Notes: generated from the letters alone by a model not told the origin. DNA of 6,734 bases from Solirubrobacterales bacterium (GCA_015655225.1 JAATFK010000113.1:1-6734); one strand, 5' to 3'. Positions 1 through 5,520 are shown, counted from the first letter of the stretch. A program made the numbers and translations.

Positions 1-1160
1 CGCTGTTCGCCGACCACGTGCCCGCACGCGACGCCGCCGCGGTCGCGCGGATCCGGGCGGCCGGCGGCGTGCTCGTCGGCAAGACCGCCACGCACGAGTT
101 CGCGTGGGGCATCACGTCGATCAACGAGGCGATGGGGACCTGCCGCAACCCCTGGGATCCCGAGCGGATCGCGGGCGGCTCCAGCGGCGGCTCGGCGGTC
201 GCGGTCGCCGACCGGCAGGTCCCGCTCGCCGTCGGCACCGACACCGCCGGGTCGGTCCGCGTCCCGGCGGCGTTCTGCGGGATCGTCGGCCTCCGCCCGA
301 GCCACGACGGGATCAGCCGCGCGGGCGTCTTCCCGCTGGCGCCGTCGCTCGACACCGTCGGCGCGTTCGGCCGCACGGTCGCGGACGTCCGCCTGCTGGT
401 CGCCGCGATGCGGGAGCGGCCGCTACGGCCGCCGCGTCAGCTCGCCGGCGGTCAGCTCGGGACGCTGCGCGTCGGGGTCGACGCGGGCAGGTCCGGCGAC
501 GGGCCGGCCGCCGACGCGATCGACCGCGCGGCGACCGCGCTCGCGGGCGGCAGGTCCGGCGCCGCGCCGTTCGCCGACGCGATCGACCGCTCGGCGGCGA
601 TCCTCGCGGGCGGCGGCGCCGAGCCGGTCGAGCTGGAGCTGCCGGCGCCCGAGCGCCTGCTGTCGCTGCTGTGGCGGATCCAGGCGGCGGAGGCGCTGCG
701 CACGCATCGCGAGCGCGGCCTCTACCCGGCCGAGCGGGAGCGCTACGGCGCCGACGTGCGCGGCCGCTTCGACGCGGCCGCCTTGCTGACGGAGGACGAG
801 GTGGCGGGCGCGCGCGCCGACCGGGAGCGGCTGCACGCGGAGCTGACCGCGTGCTTCGCGCGCGTCGACGTGCTGCTGACGCCGGTGGCGACCGTGCCGC
901 CGCCGCGCGTCGCCGAGCTGCTGGACCCGGTCGGCGGGGCCGAGGCCGACGCGGCGCTGCGCGCGGCGCTCCTGCCGCACACGGTCCTCCACAGCCTCGG
1001 CGGGCTGCCGTCGTGCGTCGTGCGCTGCGGCTTCGACGGCCAGGGGCTGCCGTTCGGGGTGCAGATCGGGGGCGCGCCGGGCGCCGACGCGCTCGTGCTG
1101 GCGGCGGCGGAGCGCGTCGCGGCGGCGCTGCCGGACGTGCAGGCGCGCTGGCCGGCCTGA
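1..1160 (+). CDS. Amidase-signature family hydrolase, 5' end outside window
   Basis: Hydrolyses an amide bond; the substrate cannot be told from sequence. The frame is open from base 3 to a TGA at 1158-1160, giving 385 visible residues. The amidase signature is complete: GGSSGGS (visible residues 58-64), then GTDTAGSVRVPA. By family spacing the cis-serine is visible Ser60 (codon 180-182) and the acyl-enzyme nucleophile is Ser84 (codon 252-254), 24 residues apart as in FAAH and GatA. The third triad residue, the Lys of the K-D-N motif, normally lies about 75 residues before the cis-serine. It therefore falls just upstream of the window, and about 75-90 N-terminal residues are missing. The C-terminal GLPFGVQIGG block is typical of the family. 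An ATG- or GTG-type start inside the window (for example at 18) would be wrong because homology extends upstream of it. A 21-residue tandem duplication sits at 486-611. No GatB/GatC genes are visible, so I do not call it GatA. Confidence 0.93.
   Translation, partial: LFADHVPARDAAAVARIRAAGGVLVGKTATHEFAWGITSINEAMGTCRNPWDPERIAGGSSGGSAVAVADRQVPLAVGTDTAGSVRVPAAFCGIVGLRPSHDGISRAGVFPLAPSLDTVGAFGRTVADVRLLVAAMRERPLRPPRQLAGGQLGTLRVGVDAGRSGDGPAADAIDRAATALAGGRSGAAPFADAIDRSAAILAGGGAEPVELELPAPERLLSLLWRIQAAEALRTHRERGLYPAERERYGADVRGRFDAAALLTEDEVAGARADRERLHAELTACFARVDVLLTPVATVPPPRVAELLDPVGGAEADAALRAALLPHTVLHSLGGLPSCVVRCGFDGQGLPFGVQIGGAPGADALVLAAAERVAAALPDVQARWPA
486..611 (+). repeat. In-frame 63-bp tandem duplication inside the amidase gene
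   Basis: Two adjacent 63-bp units, 486-548 and 549-611, match at 53 of 63 positions by my hand alignment. Each encodes 21 residues beginning GRSG and containing the identical core ADAIDR, and ends LAG. The unit covers the helix that follows the LRVGV strand in amidase-family proteins, where normally one copy leads into the next strand (here EPVELELP). The reading frame is kept, so the effect is an inserted helix rather than a broken gene. The substitutions between copies are mostly missense, so the duplication is not very recent. Confidence 0.85.
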
Positions 1161-1176
1161 GCCGGCGCCGCTCAGG
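1156..1176. terminator. Candidate bidirectional terminator between convergent genes
   Basis: CCTGAGC (1156-1162) and GCTCAGG (1170-1176) form a perfect 7-bp stem with a 7-nt loop. The amidase TGA (1158-1160) lies in the left arm, and the TGA of the opposing gene (1172-1174 on +) lies in the right arm. The symmetric placement between two converging genes fits a shared terminator. No T-run follows on either strand, so this would be a tract-less hairpin terminator, or only a structural coincidence of GC-rich DNA. Confidence 0.45.
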
Positions 1177-1501
1177 TGCCGCGCAGCAGGCCCTGCAGGC
1201 GGATGGAGCGCAGGACCGCGCGACGGTGCCAGGGGCGGGCCTCGGCCAGCTCGTCCAGCGCGCGGGCGAGGTCGCCGTTCGCCCACTGCTCGGTCACGAG
1301 GCGGCGCTCCAGCTCCGCGGCGCGGAGGGTCAGCCGCTCGACCTGGGCGAGCAGCATCTCGCGCTCGCGGTGCTCCTGCTCCGGCTGCCCGTCCCAGTCC
1401 CAGCGCGACAGCGGACGCGCGCGGCGGACGGTCGGGGCACCGTCGAGCGCCCGGTCCAGCTCAGTTTCGAGTGTATTGGCGCGTTCGCGTTGCGTCTCCA
1501 T
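1172..1501 (-). CDS. Small coiled-coil protein of unknown function
   Basis: I do not recognise a family. From the ATG at 1501 it encodes 109 charged residues. A heptad series runs L50, V54, L57, A61, L64, L68 (spacing 4-3-4-3-4), and a second leucine run L78, L82, L85 follows, predicting one or two short coiled-coil helices. No signal peptide or membrane segment is seen, so it is probably cytoplasmic. A WDWDGQPEQEHRERE linker precedes the coil, and the tail is basic (PWHRRAVLRSIRLQ). The frame also allows a GTG start at 1540, adding 13 residues (MEGAGRPTANHRF). Neither start has a well-placed Shine-Dalgarno; I chose the ATG because the extension looks compositionally unlike the rest. It converges on the amidase with an 11-nt gap and is divergent from the MFS gene, so it is a single-gene unit. 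Confidence 0.6.
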   Translation of the reverse strand: METQRERANTLETELDRALDGAPTVRRARPLSRWDWDGQPEQEHREREMLLAQVERLTLRAAELERRLVTEQWANGDLARALDELAEARPWHRRAVLRSIRLQGLLRGT

Positions 1502-1572
1502 GAAGCGATGGTTCGCCGTCGGCCTCCCGGCTCCTTCCACCGATCGGCCGACGCTCGTCGAACCGTTCTCGC

Positions 1573-1578
1573 TAGGGT
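1573..1578 (+). promoter_or_regulatory. -10-like TAGGGT for MFS gene, probably leaderless
   Basis: TAGGGT fits the TAN3T actinobacterial -10 pattern. It ends 7 nt before the GTG at 1586, the distance at which transcription would begin on the start codon itself. There is no Shine-Dalgarno ahead of that GTG. I see no convincing -35 hexamer at 16-19 nt upstream. Confidence 0.5.
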
Positions 1579-1585
1579 CGTGAGC

Positions 1586-2836
1586 GTGGCCGTCGAGACG
1601 CGAGTCGACCCTGTGAGGACGCTCGCGCTGGCGCGTCCCGTCCGCCTGCTCGTCGTCCTCGGCTGCCTCTCGCTGCTGGGGCCGCTGTCGATGGACATCT
1701 ACACGCCCGGCCTGCCGACGATGGCCGACAGCCTCGGCGCGCCCGCCTGGGCGGTGCAGCTGACGGTCGCGCTCTACCTCGCCGGGCTCGGCGTCGGCCA
1801 GCTCGTCGCGGGGCCGCTGAGCGACGTCTACGGCCGGCGGCGACCGGTGCTCGCCTCACTCGTCCTCTTCGCCGTCGCCTCGATGCTGTGCGCGGCGTCG
1901 CCGGGGATCGTCACGCTCGTCGCGAGCCGCTTCCTGGAGGGCGTGACCGCATCCGCCGGGGTCGTGATCGCCCGCGCCGTGATCCGCGACGTGGCGACGG
2001 GCACCGCCGGCGCGCGCTACCTCTCGCGCCTCGTGCTGATCTACGGGCTCGCGCCGGTCGTCGCGCCGCTGCTGGGCGGGCAGATCCTGCGGGTGACCTC
2101 GTGGCGCGGCGTGTTCTTCGTGCTCGTCGGCGCCGCCGCGCTCGTCTTCGTCGCGACGCTGCGCGTCCTGCCGGAGACGCTGCCGCCCGAGCAGCGGCGC
2201 CCCGGCGCGCTGCGCAAGACGACCGCGACCTTCGGCGGGCTGGTCCGCGACCGCGCGTTCTTCGGCTACGCGCTCGTGCTCGGCTTCGGGACCGCGACGC
2301 TCGTCGGCTACGTCGCCGGCGCGCCGTTCGTGCTGCAGAACGTCTACGGCGTCTCACCCCAGCTCTACGGGGTCTTCTTCGGCGTCGGCGCGGTCGCGAT
2401 GATCGCCGGCAGCCAGCTCAACGCGCGGCTGCTGGCCCGCTTCGGGTCGCGCCGGCTGCTGTGCTCGGCGGTCGGGTCGATGCTCCTGTTCGGCGCGTTG
2501 CTGATGGTCGCCGTGCTCGGCCACCTCGGGCTCGGGCCGGTCACCGTCTGCCTCGTGCTGCTGATGGGGAGCTTCGGCTTCCTCCCCGCCAACGCGGTCG
2601 CGCTCGGGATGCACGCGCACCCCGAGATCGCCGGCTCCGCGTCCGCGCTGCTCGGCCTCGCCCAGTACGGGATCGCCGGGCTCGTCACGCCGCTCGTCGG
2701 GATCGGCGGGAAGGACACGGCGATCCCGATGGCGGCGGTGATCCTCGGCCTCGGGATCGCGACCGCGGTGACGCTCGCGACGCTCACGCGCGGGACCGCC
2801 CACGAGCACGAGACGACGGTCGTCGCAGCCGGCTGA
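1586..2836 (+). CDS. MFS drug-efflux transporter, Bcr/CflA-like (DHA1)
   Basis: Predicted proton-coupled efflux pump of the inner membrane; the substrate is unknown. It is 416 residues with about 12 hydrophobic segments, normal for the family. TM1 ends in LSMDIYTPGLP, the Bcr/CflA signature region, with acidic Asp37 in TM1. Motif A follows as GPLSDVYGRRRP (76-87). RFLEG (115-119) and ARAVIRD (129-135) then GLAPVVAPLLGGQI match the family's TM4-TM5 region. The frame is open far upstream in an unrelated stretch that overlaps the amidase in another frame, so the start must be chosen. GTG 1586 is preferred because a TAGGGT -10-like box lies 7 nt upstream, implying a leaderless mRNA. GTG 1580 is the close alternative and would add two residues. 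It is divergent from the coiled-coil gene. Idi follows after 80 nt with its own candidate promoter, so the two are probably not obligately co-transcribed. Confidence 0.9.
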   Translation: MAVETRVDPVRTLALARPVRLLVVLGCLSLLGPLSMDIYTPGLPTMADSLGAPAWAVQLTVALYLAGLGVGQLVAGPLSDVYGRRRPVLASLVLFAVASMLCAASPGIVTLVASRFLEGVTASAGVVIARAVIRDVATGTAGARYLSRLVLIYGLAPVVAPLLGGQILRVTSWRGVFFVLVGAAALVFVATLRVLPETLPPEQRRPGALRKTTATFGGLVRDRAFFGYALVLGFGTATLVGYVAGAPFVLQNVYGVSPQLYGVFFGVGAVAMIAGSQLNARLLARFGSRRLLCSAVGSMLLFGALLMVAVLGHLGLGPVTVCLVLLMGSFGFLPANAVALGMHAHPEIAGSASALLGLAQYGIAGLVTPLVGIGGKDTAIPMAAVILGLGIATAVTLATLTRGTAHEHETTVVAAG

Positions 2837-2856
2837 GCACCGCGTCCGCGATCTTC

Positions 2857-2862
2857 TACCCT
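2857..2862 (+). promoter_or_regulatory. -10-like TACCCT upstream of idi
   Basis: TACCCT in the 80-nt gap between the transporter and idi would start a transcript near 2869, giving a leader of about 48 nt before the idi ATG. It is the same hexamer as the one placed before the hydrolase gene at 4697. A -35 is weak at best: TGAGCA (2834-2839) at 17-nt spacing overlaps the transporter stop codon. Confidence 0.35.
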
Positions 2863-2916
2863 CACCATGTGGCCGGTCGCACGGTGACGAGGCAACCGCG
2901 AATCGATGGAGAGTGA

Positions 2917-3498
2917 ATGGTGGAGCAGGTCGTGCTCGTGAACGAGGACGGGGTCGCGATCGGGACGGCCGCCAAGGCGCACGTCCACGACACGGCGACG
3001 CCCTTGCACCTCGCCTTCTCCTGTTATCTGTTTAATCGAGCGGGAGAGCTGCTCGTCACTCAGCGCGCCGAGTCGAAGCCGACCTGGCCGGGCGTGTGGA
3101 CGAACTCCTGCTGCGGCCACCCCGCTCCCGGCGAGTCGCTGACCGACGCGGCCGAGCGCCGCCTGCAGGACGAGCTGGGCCTGCCGGCCGCGCCGCTGCG
3201 GCTGGCGCTGCCGCGCTTCCGCTACCTCGCGGAGATGGACAACGGCGTGCGCGAGAACGAGATCTGCCCGGTCCTGTGGGGCGTCTCGGATGCCGAGCCG
3301 GAGCCGCACGCGGAGGAGATCGAGGCGTTCCGCTGGGAGCCGTGGGACGCGTTCGCGCAGCGCGTCCTGAGCGGCGCCGAGGCGGTCTCGCCGTGGTGCC
3401 GGGAGCAGGTCGAGCAGCTGAGCGCGCTCGGGCCCGACCCGCTGCGCTGGTCCTCGGCGTCCGCGGACGCGCTGCCGCCCGCCGCGCGCCTGACGTAG
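2917..3498 (+). CDS. idi: Isopentenyl-diphosphate delta-isomerase, type I (Nudix)
   Basis: Interconverts isopentenyl and dimethylallyl diphosphate in the cytoplasm, supplying the primer for isoprenoids (quinones, carotenoids, polyprenols). It is 193 residues, against about 180 for E. coli Idi. Key residues align with E. coli: metal ligands His24, His31 (TPLHLAFS), His68, Glu113 and Glu115 (ENEICPV), and catalytic Cys66 in TNSCCGHP. The catalytic Glu is Glu115. The Nudix-like segment GESLTDAAERRLQDELGL follows, and SPW near residue 150 is the conserved tryptophan motif. The ATG at 2917 has GGAGA at 2908-2912 as a Shine-Dalgarno, so the start is secure. No other isoprenoid gene is in the window. 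The C-terminal 25 or so residues are Ala/Pro-rich and probably disordered. Codons 36-41 are unusually AT-rich for this DNA. Confidence 0.97.
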   Translation: MVEQVVLVNEDGVAIGTAAKAHVHDTATPLHLAFSCYLFNRAGELLVTQRAESKPTWPGVWTNSCCGHPAPGESLTDAAERRLQDELGLPAAPLRLALPRFRYLAEMDNGVRENEICPVLWGVSDAEPEPHAEEIEAFRWEPWDAFAQRVLSGAEAVSPWCREQVEQLSALGPDPLRWSSASADALPPAARLT

Positions 3499-3502
3499 GC
3501 GT

Positions 3503-3519
3503 CGCCGCTTCGCACGGCG
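3503..3519 (+). terminator. Weak hairpin just after idi
   Basis: CGCCG (3503-3507) and CGGCG (3515-3519) can form a 5-bp stem with a 7-nt loop, starting 4 nt after the idi stop. There is no T-run. It is short and of a kind that occurs often by chance in such GC-rich DNA. Confidence 0.2.
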
Positions 3520-3720
3520 GTCATGCCTCCAGCCGTGGCGCGTTCGCATAGGTTGGCGTGCCGATCACGAGCAACACCCCGACCGACCTCTGGGACGTCC
3601 CCCAGGACGGCACGATCGCGAGCTGGAACGGCTGGCTGCGACCGAACCGGTCGGCTCCGCCGCGCTCGCCTACCTCGACGGGAGCGGCGAAGCGGTCGAC
3701 CGACCGCCGGCCGCGCCGAC

Positions 3721-3763
3721 GAGTGTCCTTCTGGGCGTCCCATGGACCCCGAGAAGGACATTC
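3721..3763 (-). terminator. Long interrupted hairpin, probable terminator
   Basis: GAGTGTCCTTCT (3721-3732) pairs with AGAAGGACATTC (3752-3763) over 12 bp, including a 9-bp perfect core and one G-T pair. After a bulged G3751, GGG (3733-3735) pairs with CCC (3748-3750). After a bulged C3736, GTCC (3737-3740) pairs with GGAC (3744-3747) around a CAT loop. That is 19 pairs in 43 nt. It lies 32 nt past the stop of the minus-strand exported-protein gene and about 220 nt past idi, so a terminator acting mainly on the minus strand is the simplest reading. It lacks a T-run. A mobile palindromic element or an RNA element is the alternative. Confidence 0.55.
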
Positions 3764-3795
3764 CTCCAGGGGTGCCGGCGTTGGCGTAGCCCCCC

Positions 3796-4200
3796 TCAGC
3801 CGAACAGGACGAACGTGATGCGGCGGCCGCGCGATGCGGTCGCCGTGACCGTTCGCTGCGGCGTGCACGCGACGCAGGGGGCCTTCGAGCTGAGCGTGTA
3901 GCCGTCGATCTTGCGCGGCACCGCGTCATGGTCGAGCAGCGCGACCGCCGCTCCGTGCGCGACCGTGCGCGCCGTCGCGCAGGTCGCGACCGTGGCGCGC
4001 AGCTTGGAGACGGTGACGCCCTCGGTCACGCCGTCGTGCTTCCGTGTCGGCGAGAGTCCCCGCGCGCTGCAGGTGGCCGTGTGGGCCTTGCCGGCGGCGG
4101 CCCGGCTGTGGGCTGCGACGAGCGCGAGGGCGGCCGCCGCGACGACGACCACGAGGGCCGCGCGCAGGCCCGGGGTGGCGATGCGCATCGATCTGGTCAT
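3796..4200 (-). CDS. Small exported protein with four cysteines, unknown function
   Basis: It encodes 134 residues. The N-terminus is a typical Sec signal: basic MTRSMR..GLR, hydrophobic core at 14-30 (AALVVVVAAAALALVAA), and a likely cleavage site near residues 34-37 (RAAA-G). The mature part is basic, with Cys44, Cys74, Cys109 and Cys112. The pattern CATARTVA followed by KIDGYTL, a cysteine pair and a final RITFVLF strand resembles small extracytoplasmic domains common in related actinobacteria, but I cannot name the family. The ATG at 4200 is preferred over an in-frame TTG at 4209 because TAGGTT ends 7 nt upstream, the leaderless arrangement. There is no Shine-Dalgarno. It lies 33 nt after the first RidA gene on the same strand, so read-through is possible, yet nothing suggests a shared function with a cytoplasmic enzyme. 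Confidence 0.7.
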   Translation of the reverse strand: MTRSMRIATPGLRAALVVVVAAAALALVAAHSRAAAGKAHTATCSARGLSPTRKHDGVTEGVTVSKLRATVATCATARTVAHGAAVALLDHDAVPRKIDGYTLSSKAPCVACTPQRTVTATASRGRRITFVLFG

Positions 4201-4207
4201 GCGGCGC

Positions 4208-4237
4208 AACCTACCCGAGCCGGCGGCGGAGGGTCAG
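4208..4237 (-). promoter_or_regulatory. Promoter for the exported-protein gene, leaderless
   Basis: On the minus strand, CTGACC (4237-4232) is followed by an 18-nt spacer and TAGGTT (4213-4208). The -10 ends 7 nt before the ATG at 4200. The -35 matches TTGACA at four of six positions and overlaps the stop codon of the upstream RidA gene. Confidence 0.5.
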
Positions 4238-4575
4238 CGCGCGGCGATCGCCTCGATCGCGACGCGCGCGCCATACGGGATCGCGGAGACCTCCATGAAC
4301 GTGCGGGCCGGGCGGGGGTCGGTGAACGTCTCCTCGAACTGGGCGTTCGCGTGATCGCGCAGCGAGATGTCGGTGACGTAGTAGTTCGCCTTGATCAGGC
4401 TGTCGAGCCCGAGCCCGAGGTCCTGGAGGCGGCGCTCGACCTCGCCGAGCGCGGCGTCGAGCGCCTCGCGGTCGCCGAGCACCGGCTGGTGCGTCGCGTA
4501 GTCGATCCCGGCGGCGCCGGAGACGTACACGAGGCCTCCGTGCTCGTAGGCGGGGGTGTAGGGATGGTTGGACAC
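4234..4575 (-). CDS. RidA-family (YjgF/UK114) enamine/imine deaminase
   Basis: Likely hydrolyses reactive enamine/imine intermediates formed by PLP enzymes, releasing ammonia and a keto acid; cytoplasmic, usually a homotrimer. It is 113 residues, slightly short of the usual 125-130. The N-terminus HPYTPAYEHGGLVYVSG and the C-terminal block PARTFMEVSAIPYGARVAIEAIAA match RidA proteins. The key arginine that binds the substrate carboxylate is present as Arg91 (PAR), and Glu108 sits where the family has its conserved IEA glutamate, so activity is plausible. The frame is open up to 4647, but GTG 4575 is the start because GAAGGAG (4588-4582) sits 6 nt ahead of it and family homology begins there. 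It is divergent from the hydrolase-fold gene and followed on its own strand by the exported-protein gene. It has its own near-consensus promoter at 4628-4656. It is only distantly similar to the second RidA in this window, so they are not a recent duplication. Confidence 0.92.
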   Translation of the reverse strand: MSNHPYTPAYEHGGLVYVSGAAGIDYATHQPVLGDREALDAALGEVERRLQDLGLGLDSLIKANYYVTDISLRDHANAQFEETFTDPRPARTFMEVSAIPYGARVAIEAIAAR

Positions 4576-4627
4576 GAACCGCTCCTTCGTCGAGCACCAG
4601 AGACCGCGCCGGTCGACGCTCGCGCGA

Positions 4628-4656
4628 ACGCTACCAAGGATGATCACAATTGTCAG
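4628..4656 (-). promoter_or_regulatory. Near-consensus promoter of the first RidA gene
   Basis: On the minus strand CTGACA (4656-4651), a 17-nt spacer, then TAGCGT (4633-4628) match the sigma-70-type -35 and -10. The start would be near 4621, leaving a leader of about 45 nt with the Shine-Dalgarno. The spacer contains TGATCA (4641-4646) and the perfect palindrome ACAATTGT (4646-4653), which overlaps the -35. This is an AT-rich patch and a good place for a repressor. Confidence 0.6.
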
Positions 4657-4696
4657 TAATTTGCGTCGACTGGTCGCGGATCGATGCCCGGAGCGC

Positions 4697-4702
4697 TACC
4701 CT
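4697..4702 (+). promoter_or_regulatory. -10-like TACCCT for hydrolase-fold gene, leaderless
   Basis: TACCCT ends 6 nt before the ATG at 4709, with no Shine-Dalgarno in between, so the mRNA probably starts at or next to the start codon. No clear -35 is seen at 16-19 nt upstream. Confidence 0.5.
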
Positions 4703-4708
4703 TTCCCG

Positions 4709-5515
4709 ATGCGCGAACCGCGAGATCCCGCCCCGGACCGGATGCCATCGCACCGGCGCGAGGTCGTCGTAGGCGAGGCTGGCGACAGACCTCTTCAGGC
4801 CGTCCTGCATCTGCCGACAGGGCGCGAGGCGACGCACGTCGCGCTTGTCGTCGGGCCTGGCGCCTGGAGCGCTGCCGAGCCATCGCCACCGCTCGAACTC
4901 ATCGCCGCGACAGTCGATCGCGGGATCGCGGCGCTCGAACTGGCCCGCCCCGCGTCGGCCCCGCGCGGGTTCGCGCGGGCGCACGCGGAAGGCGCCGTCG
5001 CGCTCGCCTGGCTGCGGGCACACGCGCAGCCCTCGGGCCGCGTCGGGGCGATCGGCGCCGGCACCGGCGCCAACCTCGTCGCGGCGCTCGCGTGCGATCC
5101 CGCCACGCGCCCCGACGCGCTCGTCTTGATGTCAGGCATCTATGACATCCCCCTGCTGCTCGGTGGCGGGACGCCGGTGCTCGACCTGGCCGTCGTCGAG
5201 GAGTACCTGGGGACGCAGTTCCTCCGCCACGCCGCCGATCCGCGCGTCAGCCCGGCGCGGGCCGCGCTCGCCGGGTTCCCGGCCACGTCGCTGCACGCGC
5301 CCGGCCGCCCGCCGTGGGCCGAGCAGACGCTGGCGCTGACCGACGCGCTCGCCCGCGCGAGCGTCCCCGTCACCTGCTCGGTGGGCGGCGAGGAGACGGC
5401 GGCGGCGGAGTTGGCGCGCGGGCTCGACTGGCTGGCGGCGGAGCTGGACGCGCCGTCGCCGCGCATCGGCGCGCCCGACCACCCCGCCGCCCGAGCGCTG
5501 GCCGGGACGGCCTAG
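4709..5515 (+). CDS. Alpha/beta-hydrolase-fold protein, probably non-catalytic
   Basis: It encodes 268 residues with the layout of small esterases and kynurenine-formamidase-like hydrolases. LVVGPGAW (46-53) stands where the oxyanion-hole HGGGW motif lies. VGAIGAGTGANLVAAL (112-127) is the nucleophile elbow. SGIYDIPLL (142-150) is a typical strand after it. DPRVSP (177-182) precedes the usual acid and histidine regions. The elbow reads G-A-G-T-G instead of G-x-S-x-G, with Gly118 at the serine position. The normal acid site reads HAPGRPPWAEQ with no Asp, and the histidine site reads SVGGEE. All three catalytic residues therefore seem absent, which suggests a binding, scaffolding or degenerate role rather than hydrolysis. 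The frame is open from further upstream, but ATG 4709 is supported by TACCCT 6 nt before it; ATG 4742 is the alternative. It sits between two RidA genes and converges on the second with a 5-nt gap. Confidence 0.78.
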   Translation: MREPRDPAPDRMPSHRREVVVGEAGDRPLQAVLHLPTGREATHVALVVGPGAWSAAEPSPPLELIAATVDRGIAALELARPASAPRGFARAHAEGAVALAWLRAHAQPSGRVGAIGAGTGANLVAALACDPATRPDALVLMSGIYDIPLLLGGGTPVLDLAVVEEYLGTQFLRHAADPRVSPARAALAGFPATSLHAPGRPPWAEQTLALTDALARASVPVTCSVGGEETAAAELARGLDWLAAELDAPSPRIGAPDHPAARALAGTA

Positions 5516-5520
5516 GCGGG

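Larger units (their letters stand above)
3499..3795. other. 297-bp stretch without a confident gene
   Basis: This lies between the end of idi (+) and the end of the exported-protein gene (minus). It contains a -10-like TAGGTT at 3549-3554, a GTG-started frame at 3558-3818 whose first 27 or so codons look protein-like, and the strong hairpin at 3721-3763. The 3558 frame overlaps the 3' end of the opposing gene and turns into Arg/Ser/Pro-rich low-complexity sequence, so I do not call it a gene. Another frame (from about 3635 to 3703) reads more plausibly (for example ALAYLDGSGEAVD). A frameshifted relic or a small RNA is therefore possible but unproven. Confidence 0.4.

Noticed and set aside
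81..83. Lys in VGKTATHEF as the amidase catalytic lysine
   Set aside because: In this family the catalytic Lys lies about 75 residues before the cis-serine, in the K-D-N motif. This one is only 33 residues before it. The real one is upstream of the window.
104..1585. Long + frame upstream of the MFS transporter, suggesting a fusion protein of about 900 residues
   Set aside because: The upstream part overlaps the amidase in a shifted frame and is Arg/Gly/Ala low-complexity, the usual shadow in GC-rich DNA. Transporter homology starts only after about 1640 and a -10-like box sits at 1573.
2365..3549. 394-residue minus-strand frame antisense to the MFS end and idi
   Set aside because: It is Arg-rich low-complexity without recognisable motifs, and is fully explained by idi and the transporter on the opposite strand.
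3521..3868. Minus-strand frame of 115 residues in the gap after idi
   Set aside because: It overlaps the end of the exported-protein gene in another frame, has no motif and crosses the hairpin; probably spurious.
4576..4647. N-terminal extension of the first RidA protein to an upstream ATG at 4647
   Set aside because: The extension would cover the gene's own promoter and Shine-Dalgarno, and family homology starts at the GTG at 4575.
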